Of a DNA stretch of 64,000 bases, positions 50,781-58,169 are shown piece by piece (the first letter of the stretch is position 1; every line of letters starts with the position of its first letter). A program made the translations under genes and the position numbers. The stretch is taken from positions 62,001-126,000 of the forward strand of contig CANMFE010000004.1 of NCBI GenBank assembly GCA_947497085.1, read 5' to 3'. Below the pieces are notes generated by a model. The model ran no database searches. It worked only from the letters and a program-made list of their open reading frames with translations, and was not told the DNA's origin. This DNA is from an uncultured Sphingomonadaceae bacterium (GTDB lineage: Bacteria > Pseudomonadota > Alphaproteobacteria > Sphingomonadales > Sphingomonadaceae).

Positions 50781-51440
50781 TTATTTAGCACGTTTCGCCG
50801 CCATTTCTTTTTTGAGCCGGGCCAGCTGTTCATCGATATCTGCGGATTTTTCGGAAGTACCTGAATCAACTACGGTATCACTCTCATCTGCCCGTCTTGA
50901 ATTGGACACCGTTTCCATGACAGATTCTGCCTTGTCCAGTATCGCGCGAATTTTCGTGCGTGCCGATTTTTCGAACGTTTCTTTCAATTCGGCTTGACGC
51001 CGGTCTTTCAGGAATTCGGCCAGTTCGCGCTGCATATCTTCCTTTTGCCGGGTCATGTCCTGCAGGGCGGTTTTGAGAAGTTCCGCCTCGGTACGGGCGA
51101 TTTCGGAAATGCCTGAAAACGCCTCCGCCATTTTTTCGGAATCCTGCTGCATTTCAAGCGCGGCTTCGGCCAGATCGCCGCGCCCTTTGGAAACGGCGAA
51201 TTTGGCTTTTTCAGTCCATTCCTGCATTTTCGTGCGTGCGTCATCCGTCGCTGCCAATGCCAGTTCCAACCGTTTCATGGCTTCGTCTCGTTCATGCTCC
51301 AGCTTTTCGATGGCATCACTGGCTTCGCGCACAGCCTGCCGCATCAGAGCGGGCCCGCTCATTTCTTCAAGCCTGTCCAGACCCTCTTCAATGGCAGCGC
51401 CAATATAGCGGCCCGTGCGGGTGAAGATATTTTCAGGCAT
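50781..51440 (-). CDS. PspA/IM30-like coiled-coil protein (second copy)
   Basis: A 219-residue protein almost entirely helical and charged, of the PspA/IM30 type (for example EMQQDSEKMAEAFSGISEIA and LLKTALQDMTRQKEDMQREL). It is distinct from the PspA in the psp operon at 56932 and has a different C-terminus (DEQLARLKKEMAAKRAK). Membrane-repair relatives line the inner leaflet under stress. It lies convergent to the enoyl-CoA hydratase and upstream of the second nitronate monooxygenase only in opposite order, so no operon partner is obvious. Confidence 0.72.
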   Translation of the reverse strand: MPENIFTRTGRYIGAAIEEGLDRLEEMSGPALMRQAVREASDAIEKLEHERDEAMKRLELALAATDDARTKMQEWTEKAKFAVSKGRGDLAEAALEMQQDSEKMAEAFSGISEIARTEAELLKTALQDMTRQKEDMQRELAEFLKDRRQAELKETFEKSARTKIRAILDKAESVMETVSNSRRADESDTVVDSGTSEKSADIDEQLARLKKEMAAKRAK

Positions 51441-51467
51441 GTGATATTCTCCCGTGCCAGTGACAGC

Positions 51468-52445
51468 TTACGCGTCCAAAAACCCTTTCAGCCGGGCGTT
51501 AATAATATCATCGGCTTCGGACATGATCCGGTCGATAAGTTCTTTTACCGTTGGAACATCATTGATGAGGCCTGCAACCATGCCGCAGCTCCATGCGCCG
51601 GCGTCCATATCGCCTTCCATCATGATTGATGGGTAAACACCTGCCACCTGCTGCAGGATATCGGTGATCTGCAGATCATCGCCTTTTTCCTTCTCGATTT
51701 TCAGGATTTCTTCAACGGCTTCATTTTTCATGACGCGCTCAGTGTTGCGTAGTGGGCGCATGACCAGTGTCGTGTCGAGTTCGCTGGCGGCGACAATCGC
51801 GTCTTTCACATTCTGATGCACGGGTGCTTCCTTGGTGGCGATAAAGCGGGTGCCCATATTCATGCCGTCCGCGCCCATGGCGAGGCTGGCGACGAGTGAG
51901 CGCGCATCGGCCTGGCCGCCGCTGGCAACGAAAGGAATATCAAGTTCATCGGCAGCGCGTGGCAGCAGGATCATGTTCGGGATATCATCCTCGCCGGGAT
52001 GCCCGCCGCATTCAAAACCATCAACGCTCACCGCGTCACAGCCGATTGCCTGTGCTTTGAGTGCATGGCGGACCGAGGTGCATTTGTGAATAATCTTGAT
52101 GCCTGCCTCTTTCATGCGTGGCAGGTGCTCTTCGGGATTGCGTCCGGCGGTTTCCACGGCCGTCACTCCATTGGCGATAATCGCGTCTATATACTCGGGG
52201 TAAGGCGGGGCGGTAAAGGCGGGCAGGAAAGTGAGGTTCACGCCCACCGGTTTGTCGGTCAGTTCCTTTGCCTTCTTGATTTCCTTGTCGAGGTCTTCGG
52301 GCGTTTTCTGGGTCAGGCCGGTAATCATGCCAAGCCCGCCCGCGCCGGATACAGCCGCCGCCAGCTCTGCAAAACCCACATAATGCATGCCGCCCTGGAT
52401 GATGGGATGCTCAATGCCAAAAAGCTCTGTAATACGTGTTTTCAT
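51468..52445 (-). CDS. Nitronate monooxygenase (short form)
   Basis: A 325-residue FMN TIM-barrel protein. It opens MKTRITELFGIEHPIIQGGM, followed by AVSGAGGLGMITG and SVDGFECGGHPGEDD with the catalytic-type histidine, and PFVASGGQADARSL and MGTRFIAT for phosphate binding. The start is ATG 52445 after AAAGGAG. It shares only the fold with the long form at 19004. In sphingomonads and mycobacteria such genes are frequent beside acyl-CoA metabolism genes; the physiological substrate is uncertain. Confidence 0.9.
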   Translation of the reverse strand: MKTRITELFGIEHPIIQGGMHYVGFAELAAAVSGAGGLGMITGLTQKTPEDLDKEIKKAKELTDKPVGVNLTFLPAFTAPPYPEYIDAIIANGVTAVETAGRNPEEHLPRMKEAGIKIIHKCTSVRHALKAQAIGCDAVSVDGFECGGHPGEDDIPNMILLPRAADELDIPFVASGGQADARSLVASLAMGADGMNMGTRFIATKEAPVHQNVKDAIVAASELDTTLVMRPLRNTERVMKNEAVEEILKIEKEKGDDLQITDILQQVAGVYPSIMMEGDMDAGAWSCGMVAGLINDVPTVKELIDRIMSEADDIINARLKGFLDA

Positions 52446-52473
52446 ATGGGTTTCTCCTTTGGACTTACTGCAC

Positions 52474-53250
52474 TTATACAAATAATGCGACGCTTTGCAT
52501 CGCGCTCATTACCGGCTCTTTGTCGCTGTTATAGACAGTCATATACTGGCTTGATGCACCATCATGTGCATGGTGCGTTTCGGATTCGAGCAGCCACCAG
52601 CCATCCTGTGTCTGCGGCGCATTGGTAAGCATATTAACCTGCCAGTTCATGGAGCTGACATTGCCTGGCTTGGTCATCAGGCCCATGGCGGATGGTGGCA
52701 GTGCATCACCCACGCATAGCAGTTCGGTTATCGGGTCCAGCCCGCCGCTTTCGCGCAGCCGGTGCCACTGGGTCAGCTTTGGTGTGCCCAGCCCCAGTTC
52801 AAGCCGCTTTTCGGGATAGTCCATATGGTGGGTGAAAAACTCAGGCGGGCCGTTGCGGACATCCGCCTTGTCAGGGGGAGGAGGAAAATCAGGCGCGCTG
52901 ATACCGTTATGCTCGACCATGCTTGTACGCGGGTTCATGAAGATAAAGTTGCAGGCAAGGCCGATACCATCGCTGGACGTAGTGCGCGTTTCGACAAAAG
53001 CGGTGTTGCGGCCGCGGCGCAGCAGTTCAGCTGTGATAGTCACTTCACCCGAAAGCGGTCCGGCAAAGGCAATTTGCGCGGAACGCAGCGGCGGACAGTC
53101 TTCGACAGAGGCCATGGCGCAATGATGGGCGAGAGCGCTGCTCAGCCCGCCATAGCTGGTCCGGCCCTGCATCCATGTGGCGGGAATGGTAACGGTCCAG
53201 CTATTGCCCGTGCGCGCTGCGCTGCCAAGTATCTGTACAAGCGATGTCAT
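52474..53250 (-). CDS. Acyl-CoA thioesterase, double-hotdog (TesB-like)
   Basis: A 258-residue protein from ATG 53250 (a GTG at 53259 is also in frame). Features include QGRTSYGGLSSALAHHCAM, which is the first hotdog helix, and RNTAFVETRTTS. The C half holds WWLLESETHHAHDGASSQYM with the aspartate-containing segment typical of TesB-like thioesterases. It lies 28 bp upstream of the nitronate monooxygenase, probably in the same transcript. Confidence 0.87.
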   Translation of the reverse strand: MTSLVQILGSAARTGNSWTVTIPATWMQGRTSYGGLSSALAHHCAMASVEDCPPLRSAQIAFAGPLSGEVTITAELLRRGRNTAFVETRTTSSDGIGLACNFIFMNPRTSMVEHNGISAPDFPPPPDKADVRNGPPEFFTHHMDYPEKRLELGLGTPKLTQWHRLRESGGLDPITELLCVGDALPPSAMGLMTKPGNVSSMNWQVNMLTNAPQTQDGWWLLESETHHAHDGASSQYMTVYNSDKEPVMSAMQSVALFV

Positions 53251-53381
53251 GCCGGGCACTTAAAACCAATGCTTGCCAAAAATCCATGACTAAGTTTCGA
53301 AAACGCACTGATTTTGACAAGATGCGCTATTCGCGGCTTTAGCGCTGGCCCTTCCTATCCGCATTTGTTAAATATGGCCGA

Positions 53382-53927
53382 ATGGCAAAACCTGGCAGAT
53401 CAACCGATTGGGGCTTTCCCCGCTGGCGTGGCTATGACAGCTCTCGTGAGGCGCAAAATGTGCGCATTTGTGACCGTTATGGCTGCGATGAAGTGGGCGA
53501 CCGCCCCGCACCCAAATCTCCCAACAGTCCGGAAAAATGGTATTTCTGCGAAACGCATGCCGGGGAATATAACCGCAACTGGGATTATTTTCAGGGACTG
53601 AGCAAAGAAGAGGCGGCAGAGCGCGAACGCAAGGAACGGCGCGAAAATGCCGGTTATCAGGAATCGGCACATCATGGCTGGGCAGGACCCGGTGACGGCA
53701 GCCGGTCGCGCGATGAAATGACTGCACTCGATGTGCTGGGCGTGGAAGTGGACGCGTCATTCGGAGATATCCGCAAGGCGTACCGGTTGCTGGCCAAGCG
53801 TAACCACCCCGATGTCAATCAGGGGGATGAGGAAGCCGCCAAGCGCTTTCAGGCGATCCAGGCAGCGTATAATGTGCTGCGCGTGGCGGAGGAAAACCGC
53901 AGCTGGAAACCGGAGGAAAGAGTCTAG
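53382..53927 (+). CDS. J-domain protein (DnaJ-like)
   Basis: 181 residues. The C-terminal third is a J-domain: TALDVLGVEVDASFGDIRKA, then RLLAKRNHPDVNQGDEEAA with the HPD tripeptide. The N-terminal part has CDRYGCDEVGD and FCETHAGEYN, possibly a zinc site of unknown role. J-proteins stimulate Hsp70 chaperones; the partner DnaK is not in the window. The stop codon overlaps that of the minus-strand neighbour. Confidence 0.9.
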   Translation: MAKPGRSTDWGFPRWRGYDSSREAQNVRICDRYGCDEVGDRPAPKSPNSPEKWYFCETHAGEYNRNWDYFQGLSKEEAAERERKERRENAGYQESAHHGWAGPGDGSRSRDEMTALDVLGVEVDASFGDIRKAYRLLAKRNHPDVNQGDEEAAKRFQAIQAAYNVLRVAEENRSWKPEERV

Positions 53928-54349
53928 GGGGTGGCCCCCTGGCTTTCGTTGTTACCGTTACGCTTCAGGGCTAGAAGCTTGCGCTCGACTTCCAGCGCTT
54001 CTTGTAATGACATTGCACCGCTAATCTGCAGTTTGCTGCCGCTTACCCTCTCTCTCCAATATGCCCTGGAGACAAAGCTTCCATCTGCAAATATAGCAAG
54101 GTCTCTACCCAAAGCTTTTTGCTGGGCGTTGCTGAAACGCTCTGCCGCGTCATCCGAAAGCGTGATCTTGACGCTGTAATATTCATGTCCTGCCTCGGCA
54201 TGGGCAACATGGACATTTGCTGTCATAATATCGCCGCGTTTCAGGTCAAACCTGCATGATTTTTCCGCTTCACTGACCAAAGTGCATGGCGGCGCAGTCT
54301 CATATTGCAGCGCGGGTGACACTGCCAGCAAAGCCAGCGCGAGAGCCAT
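53924..54349 (-). CDS. Small exported protein, unknown
   Basis: 141 residues beginning MALALALLAVSPALQ, a likely signal peptide, then a mature domain with two cysteines (PPCTLVSEAEKSCRF) and a C-terminal RVSGSKLQISGAMSLQEALE that resembles the SecD P1-head fold. ATG overlaps the SufE stop (TAATG), so it is coupled to sufE and is last gene of the psp-sufE run. No family was firmly recognised. Confidence 0.65.
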   Translation of the reverse strand: MALALALLAVSPALQYETAPPCTLVSEAEKSCRFDLKRGDIMTANVHVAHAEAGHEYYSVKITLSDDAAERFSNAQQKALGRDLAIFADGSFVSRAYWRERVSGSKLQISGAMSLQEALEVERKLLALKRNGNNESQGATP

Positions 54350-54768
54350 TATGCGTAACGCTCCGCCGTTTCACGGATCAAGGCAATCATATTCGGTATA
54401 CCCTGAGTACGATTGGAGCTGAGCTGATTTTTAAGGTCAAAAGGCGCAAGCGCGGCAGGGATGTCTGTTGCCAGTATTTCGGCTGCTTTCTTGCCCTGTA
54501 CCGTTTTCAGCACGAGCGCAATAATACCTTTGGTAATGGCGGCGTTGCTATCGGCCATGAAATGCAGATGACCATCATCTTTCTGCGTGGGATAAACCCA
54601 GACTGCCGCCGAACAGCCACGCACCAGCGTTGCGTCGGTCTTGAGCGCATCGGGCATGTCATCCAGCTCCCTGCCCAGATCGATAATCAGCCGGTAACGG
54701 TCGTCCGCATCCAGGAATTCATATTCTTCAATGATGTCGGCCAGATCAGCCGTTTTGCATTCGGTCAT
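54349..54768 (-). CDS. sufE: SufE-family sulfur-acceptor protein
   Basis: 139 residues. The acceptor cysteine is C52 in VRGCSAAVWVYP, which takes persulfide from a cysteine desulfurase. The helical C-terminus is typical. It is 52 bp downstream of the small psp-like genes on the minus strand and overlaps the exported protein. The cysteine desulfurases at 35453-37644 are possible partners. Confidence 0.9.
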   Translation of the reverse strand: MTECKTADLADIIEEYEFLDADDRYRLIIDLGRELDDMPDALKTDATLVRGCSAAVWVYPTQKDDGHLHFMADSNAAITKGIIALVLKTVQGKKAAEILATDIPAALAPFDLKNQLSSNRTQGIPNMIALIRETAERYA

Positions 54769-54820
54769 ACTGCGCCAATAGCAGGGCAGGAGGGCGAGTC
54801 AAAGCCCTGCAATGCTGAAA

Positions 54821-55069
54821 TTACAGCTCCACTCCCGCGGCAATGGCTTCCAGTTTCTTGAGCCGTTCCTTCAGGTCCGCAATCTCGATACGCGATGTGG
54901 CGTTGGAACCCGCATTATCGCCATTTTGCGCTATATGGTGCATTTCGCGCAGTTCCATGCGCTTATATGCCACCCATTCGCGCCAGCCATGCAGCAGGCT
55001 TATGGAAATAATCGTGATGGCAATCAGGCCGGTTGCGGCCATTGTCAGGTAAAAAGGTGCGTCTTGCAT
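54821..55069 (-). CDS. Small membrane protein with coiled-coil tail, Psp locus (A)
   Basis: 82 residues: one transmembrane segment (LTMAATGLIAITIISISLL), then a basic stretch and the coiled-coil ending IADLKERLKKLEAIAAGVEL. The tail resembles PspB's C-terminal helix in layout, but weakly. It is the last of five small genes after pspC. Confidence 0.62.
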   Translation of the reverse strand: MQDAPFYLTMAATGLIAITIISISLLHGWREWVAYKRMELREMHHIAQNGDNAGSNATSRIEIADLKERLKKLEAIAAGVEL

Positions 55070-55127
55070 TTCATCCGTCCTCCCGGACTATCCCCTTGCC
55101 CAGGGAATATCTTACCAAGGAATATTT

Positions 55128-55388
55128 TCAGCTGTTACGCAGGCTTTCGATTTCCTGCTCCAGCGCGCGGCTTCCGCGTTCGTCGGTCGCGATCCGTTCG
55201 AGCACGGCAATACGTTCTTTGAGAACCTTGATCTCATCGCGCATCCGCTCTGAATCCGGATCATGTGCGACAATCTGGTTGCCTTTCTCATCCTCGAAAA
55301 CGCCATGTTTTGCTTTCATGCGTGTATTTACGATTTTACCGATCGTCACCACTGCGATGATCGCGACAACCATTTCAAACGGTCCCAT
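55128..55388 (-). CDS. Small membrane protein with PspB-like coiled coil, Psp locus (B)
   Basis: 86 residues from ATG 55388, chosen for its GGAGGAAATT site. One transmembrane helix (VVAIIAVVTIGKIV) then KHGVFEDEKGNQ and the coiled coil EIKVLKERIAVLERIATDER. That last motif is nearly the same as the C-terminal helix of gene 55722-56024, marking them as paralogues. Membrane anchoring with a cytoplasmic tail is inferred. Confidence 0.68.
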   Translation of the reverse strand: MGPFEMVVAIIAVVTIGKIVNTRMKAKHGVFEDEKGNQIVAHDPDSERMRDEIKVLKERIAVLERIATDERGSRALEQEIESLRNS

Positions 55389-55434
55389 AATTTCCTCCTC
55401 GAATTGCATTATACTCGTTTTGAGTGTTGTTCTT

Positions 55435-55692
55435 TCAATTGATGCGCTGTGGTTCGTCGCGCAGGTCTTCAATCTGCTCAGCCAGATCCATGCCCTTGTC
55501 AGTGACTATCCGTTCCAGCACGCGGACACGTTGTTCCAGCTGCTCAGTCTGGGCCGCATATTGCGCTGCTTTTTCGGCGGTCATCTCCGACTGGAGTTTC
55601 AGCACTTTTCGCTGATGATGTGTCCAGATTGCAAAACCGCCAATGATAAACGGGGCCAGCGGTATGAGCAGTGCAATAAAGCCTAAATCCAT
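55435..55692 (-). CDS. Small membrane protein with PspB-like coiled coil, Psp locus (C)
   Basis: 85 residues with a GAGGAGG site. One transmembrane helix (IALLIPLAPFIIGGFAIW), then a basic linker and the coiled coil LEQRVRVLERIVTDKGMDLA, closest of the group to the RVxxLERI pattern of PspB. It is 42 bp from the next small gene. Confidence 0.68.
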   Translation of the reverse strand: MDLGFIALLIPLAPFIIGGFAIWTHHQRKVLKLQSEMTAEKAAQYAAQTEQLEQRVRVLERIVTDKGMDLAEQIEDLRDEPQRIN

Positions 55693-55721
55693 TATGTCCT
55701 CCTCGTGATATCGCGGTTATT

Positions 55722-56024
55722 TCAGTCGCGCAGCTTTTCGATTTCTTCGGCGGTGCGGCGGGCGGGGTCCGTTGCAATGCGCTCCAGTACAGCGATGCGT
55801 TCTTCAAGACGCGACACTTTACCCGTCAATTGCTCGTTTTCATTGGTGAGCAGTTCGATTTTGCGTTTTGCTTCCGGGTCTTCGCTGCCGATCATGTCGC
55901 TCATGCCCGACCATTCGTTTTCCAGTGGATAACCATGTTTGGCTCTTATCCAGCTGCTAACAAGCCAGCCAATGGTGCTGATCGCAATAATGGCGATCAC
56001 AAATCCGGGGCCACTCCAACTCAT
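55722..56024 (-). CDS. Small membrane protein with PspB-like coiled coil, Psp locus (D)
   Basis: 100 residues, with GAGGAGG upstream. It has one helix (GFVIAIIAISTIGWLVSSW), IRAKHGYPLENEWSGMSD, and the coiled coil LEERIAVLERIATDPARRTA. The shared ERIAVLERIATD core with gene 55128-55388 is nearly identical. Confidence 0.7.
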   Translation of the reverse strand: MSWSGPGFVIAIIAISTIGWLVSSWIRAKHGYPLENEWSGMSDMIGSEDPEAKRKIELLTNENEQLTGKVSRLEERIAVLERIATDPARRTAEEIEKLRD

Positions 56025-56055
56025 AAATTCCTCCTCGTAAACCTTTATTATTTTA

Positions 56056-56217
56056 TCAATAGCGTCTGTCGGTCAGCCTTTTGATTTTGGCGATTTCCAC
56101 ATCGCGGTGGCGTTGCAGTCGGCCTTGTGTTTCCAGTTCGCGTGTCCATTTCCAGTACCGTTTCCTGAAGTATAGAAATGCCATCGCACTCAGTATCAGC
56201 GTCAATATAAAACCCAT
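56056..56217 (-). CDS. 53-residue membrane protein, Psp locus (E)
   Basis: Starts at ATG 56217 behind GGAG. One hydrophobic segment (GFILTLILSAMAFLYF), then a basic, helical stretch (RKRYWKWTRELETQGRLQRH) ending KRLTDRRY. Shorter than its neighbours and lacking the VLERI core; it is placed between pspC and the PspB-like genes. Confidence 0.6.
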   Translation of the reverse strand: MGFILTLILSAMAFLYFRKRYWKWTRELETQGRLQRHRDVEIAKIKRLTDRRY

Positions 56218-56249
56218 GTCATTTCTCCTTCATTAGGCGTTGGCCCGGT

Positions 56250-56630
56250 TTAGCGCAGGCGCTCAATCTCATCTGACAGGCGCGAATTGGTTGACGTGTA
56301 ATAGATTTCCATATCAGCCAGGCGGCGGTCTATTTCACGAAACCGTGCGCGCACATCGCGTGCGGTGCGCTTGGGGGACTGGCGTACGCCCTGCCAGAAC
56401 TTCTGCTCGCGATCGTCGCGGTACAGATCGATCGGTTTTTTCTCTGCCAGCCAAGCGGCCATGAAATAGGCGATGATGGTCCAAGGGAAACCGCCCATTA
56501 GTGTCAGGAGAACCGCGCTGATGCGCACCCAGACAACATCGATACCGGTATAGTCCGCTATTCCCGCACATACGCCTTTCCATTTGGCATTCATCTTGTC
56601 GAGATAGAATTTGGTACGGCTTGTGGGCAT
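56250..56630 (-). CDS. pspC: PspC domain envelope-stress protein
   Basis: 126 residues. The PspC domain FYLDKMNAKWKGVCAGIADY and the following hydrophobic stretch VWVRISAVLLTLMGGFPWTI are diagnostic, followed by IIAYFMAAWLAEKKP and a charged C-terminal helix. PspC with PspB senses envelope stress and recruits PspA. The ATG overlaps the pspB stop (TAATG). Confidence 0.92.
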   Translation of the reverse strand: MPTSRTKFYLDKMNAKWKGVCAGIADYTGIDVVWVRISAVLLTLMGGFPWTIIAYFMAAWLAEKKPIDLYRDDREQKFWQGVRQSPKRTARDVRARFREIDRRLADMEIYYTSTNSRLSDEIERLR

Positions 56631-56926
56631 TATCTGTTCCTCTCTTGTAATAGGCGTTCAACGTTTTCGAGCGTGGGGTCATCCTGGTCTACCGCGCTGG
56701 TCAGGCGGTCGGGGCGCCAGTCTGGATTGTCGGCGCGGATAATGCGTTCGACTGTGTCCATCCGGTCATCGAGGCGGCGAGCCATGGAATATAATTCCTC
56801 CAGCAAATCCTCATCCTCGGTGGTAATCGTACCCATGGTTTTCCATTTTGTGACATAGTGAAATATGATCCATGGCAGGCCGACAAATAATGTGGCTATC
56901 GCCATGAGCGGAATAAGTTCATCCAT
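56630..56926 (-). CDS. pspB: Envelope-stress membrane protein PspB
   Basis: 98 residues: a transmembrane helix (PLMAIATLFVGLPWIIFHYV) followed by a cytoplasmic coiled coil with SMARRLDDRMDTVERIIRAD and NPDWRP, the family's signature. It follows pspA by 5 bp and overlaps pspC. Confidence 0.9.
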   Translation of the reverse strand: MDELIPLMAIATLFVGLPWIIFHYVTKWKTMGTITTEDEDLLEELYSMARRLDDRMDTVERIIRADNPDWRPDRLTSAVDQDDPTLENVERLLQERNR

Positions 56927-56931
56927 TTTGC

Positions 56932-57597
56932 TTACCCTTTCTTCATTGATTTTTTGAGGGCTTCGAGCTCTTCATCAACGACATCGTCGCCTTTCAGGGC
57001 CGCGATTTTGTCGCCCAGTGTCTCGGGTTCCGAAGCGAGTGCCAGTGCGTCGGCATGGCCCTCTGCCATGTCCACGCGGCGTTCCAGCTGGTCAAAACGG
57101 GAAAAGGCGTCTTTCACCTTGTCTCCATTATACATGGTGCGCAGCTTGATGCGGTTTTCTGCGCTTTCCAGTCGCGACATGATCGTATTCTGCCGCGAAC
57201 GTGCGTCGCGCAGCTTGTTCTGCAGGCTGGCGATATCGGCTTCCGAGGCGCGCAGGCTGTCGTCCAGTACGGCGACTTCCTCTTTCAACTGGTCGGCCAT
57301 GTCGCTGGCCTTCTTTTTTTCCACCAGCGCGGCGCGGGCCAGGTCTTCGCGGTCTTTCGACAGTGCGAGCTCTGCCTTTTCGGCCCAGTCGGCCGTCAGC
57401 GTCTCAAGCTTGTCGATATGACGGCGCATTTCCTTCTGATCCGCAATCGTGCGGGCCGCCGAAGCGCGAACTTCCACCAGCGTTTCCTCCATTTCCATAA
57501 TGATCATGCGGATCATTTTTTCCGGATCTTCGGCGCGTTCCAGCAAATCTGTAAAGTTTGCGGCGACAATGTCGCGGGTGCGTGAAAATATTCCCAT
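56932..57597 (-). CDS. pspA: Phage shock protein A
   Basis: A 221-residue coiled-coil protein that supports the inner membrane and inhibits PspF when unstressed. The N-terminus MGIFSRTRDIVAANFTDLLE is the amphipathic membrane-binding helix, followed by the long hairpin (MIRMIIMEMEETLVEVRASA) and acidic C-terminal region. The start is ATG 57597 with GGAG 8 nt upstream. Gene order pspA-pspB-pspC is classic. Confidence 0.95.
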   Translation of the reverse strand: MGIFSRTRDIVAANFTDLLERAEDPEKMIRMIIMEMEETLVEVRASAARTIADQKEMRRHIDKLETLTADWAEKAELALSKDREDLARAALVEKKKASDMADQLKEEVAVLDDSLRASEADIASLQNKLRDARSRQNTIMSRLESAENRIKLRTMYNGDKVKDAFSRFDQLERRVDMAEGHADALALASEPETLGDKIAALKGDDVVDEELEALKKSMKKG

Positions 57598-57785
57598 ATT
57601 AAAACTCCATCTAGAGGAATGCGTATTTCTGAAAAAACCGGTGCGATTTTGTGCTTCGCTATCCAGCTTAACATATTCGGCGTGGCGGGATAAGACCGGG
57701 ACGGTGTGGGCAAGGGGGGTTAAAACACCGCCCGGCCTTATCTCGCTACTCTGTCCATCAATCATGTTCTGGCCCTGCATTATAT

Positions 57786-57998
57786 TTAGGCCAGATAATG
57801 GACAGAGGAAGTGCTGACCGAATTTTGAGAAGGTGATGGCATGATGTTCTGCGTTTCCAGTCCCGGCGCGATGCTGAGATAGATGATGCAGGTCAGCATC
57901 ATGGCCACTGAAATCCACGACGCAGTCTTGACTGTCAGGCCAGTGCCCGCTTCCTTGCGGTCCTGCTGTTTCCGATATGTCATGTGCGATGTGGTCAT
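57786..57998 (-). CDS. 70-residue membrane peptide, first gene of the psp operon
   Basis: Starts at ATG 57998 behind GGAGG, 33 nt after the sigma-54 -12 element. One hydrophobic stretch (VAMMLTCIIYLSIAPGLE) flanked by basic residues on the N side and a Ser/Pro/Asn-rich C-terminus. I do not recognise it; it may be a sensor or adaptor specific to this lineage. Confidence 0.6.
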   Translation of the reverse strand: MTTSHMTYRKQQDRKEAGTGLTVKTASWISVAMMLTCIIYLSIAPGLETQNIMPSPSQNSVSTSSVHYLA

Positions 57999-58030
57999 TT
58001 TTGCCTCCTCAAATTGTCTTGTCCATAACA

Positions 58031-58048
58031 TAGCAACAAGCGTGCCAA
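58031..58048 (-). promoter_or_regulatory. Sigma-54 promoter of the psp operon
   Basis: On the minus strand the sequence reads TTGGCACG, 4 nt, TTGCTA: a -24 GG and -12 GC pair matching the RpoN consensus with correct spacing. It lies between the 70-residue gene and pspF and is controlled in other bacteria by PspF. Confidence 0.9.
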
Positions 58049-58112
58049 TTTTATAAAATATTGAGATATAGACATATTATTATTTTACATGATTTTGCAT
58101 AATGGAAAAAAT

Positions 58113-58127
58113 CCCAGTTAGTGGGAA
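58113..58127. promoter_or_regulatory. Candidate PspF upstream activating sequence
   Basis: TCCCAGTTAGTGGGA, an inverted repeat (TCCCA-N5-TGGGA) about 65 bp upstream of the -24 element, between pspF and the promoter, the expected distance for an enhancer. The PspF recognition sequence in this lineage is not known to me. Confidence 0.45.
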
Positions 58128-58169
58128 AAAGCACTATATTTTAGTCCAGTTCTGGCTTAAGCGGATTTC

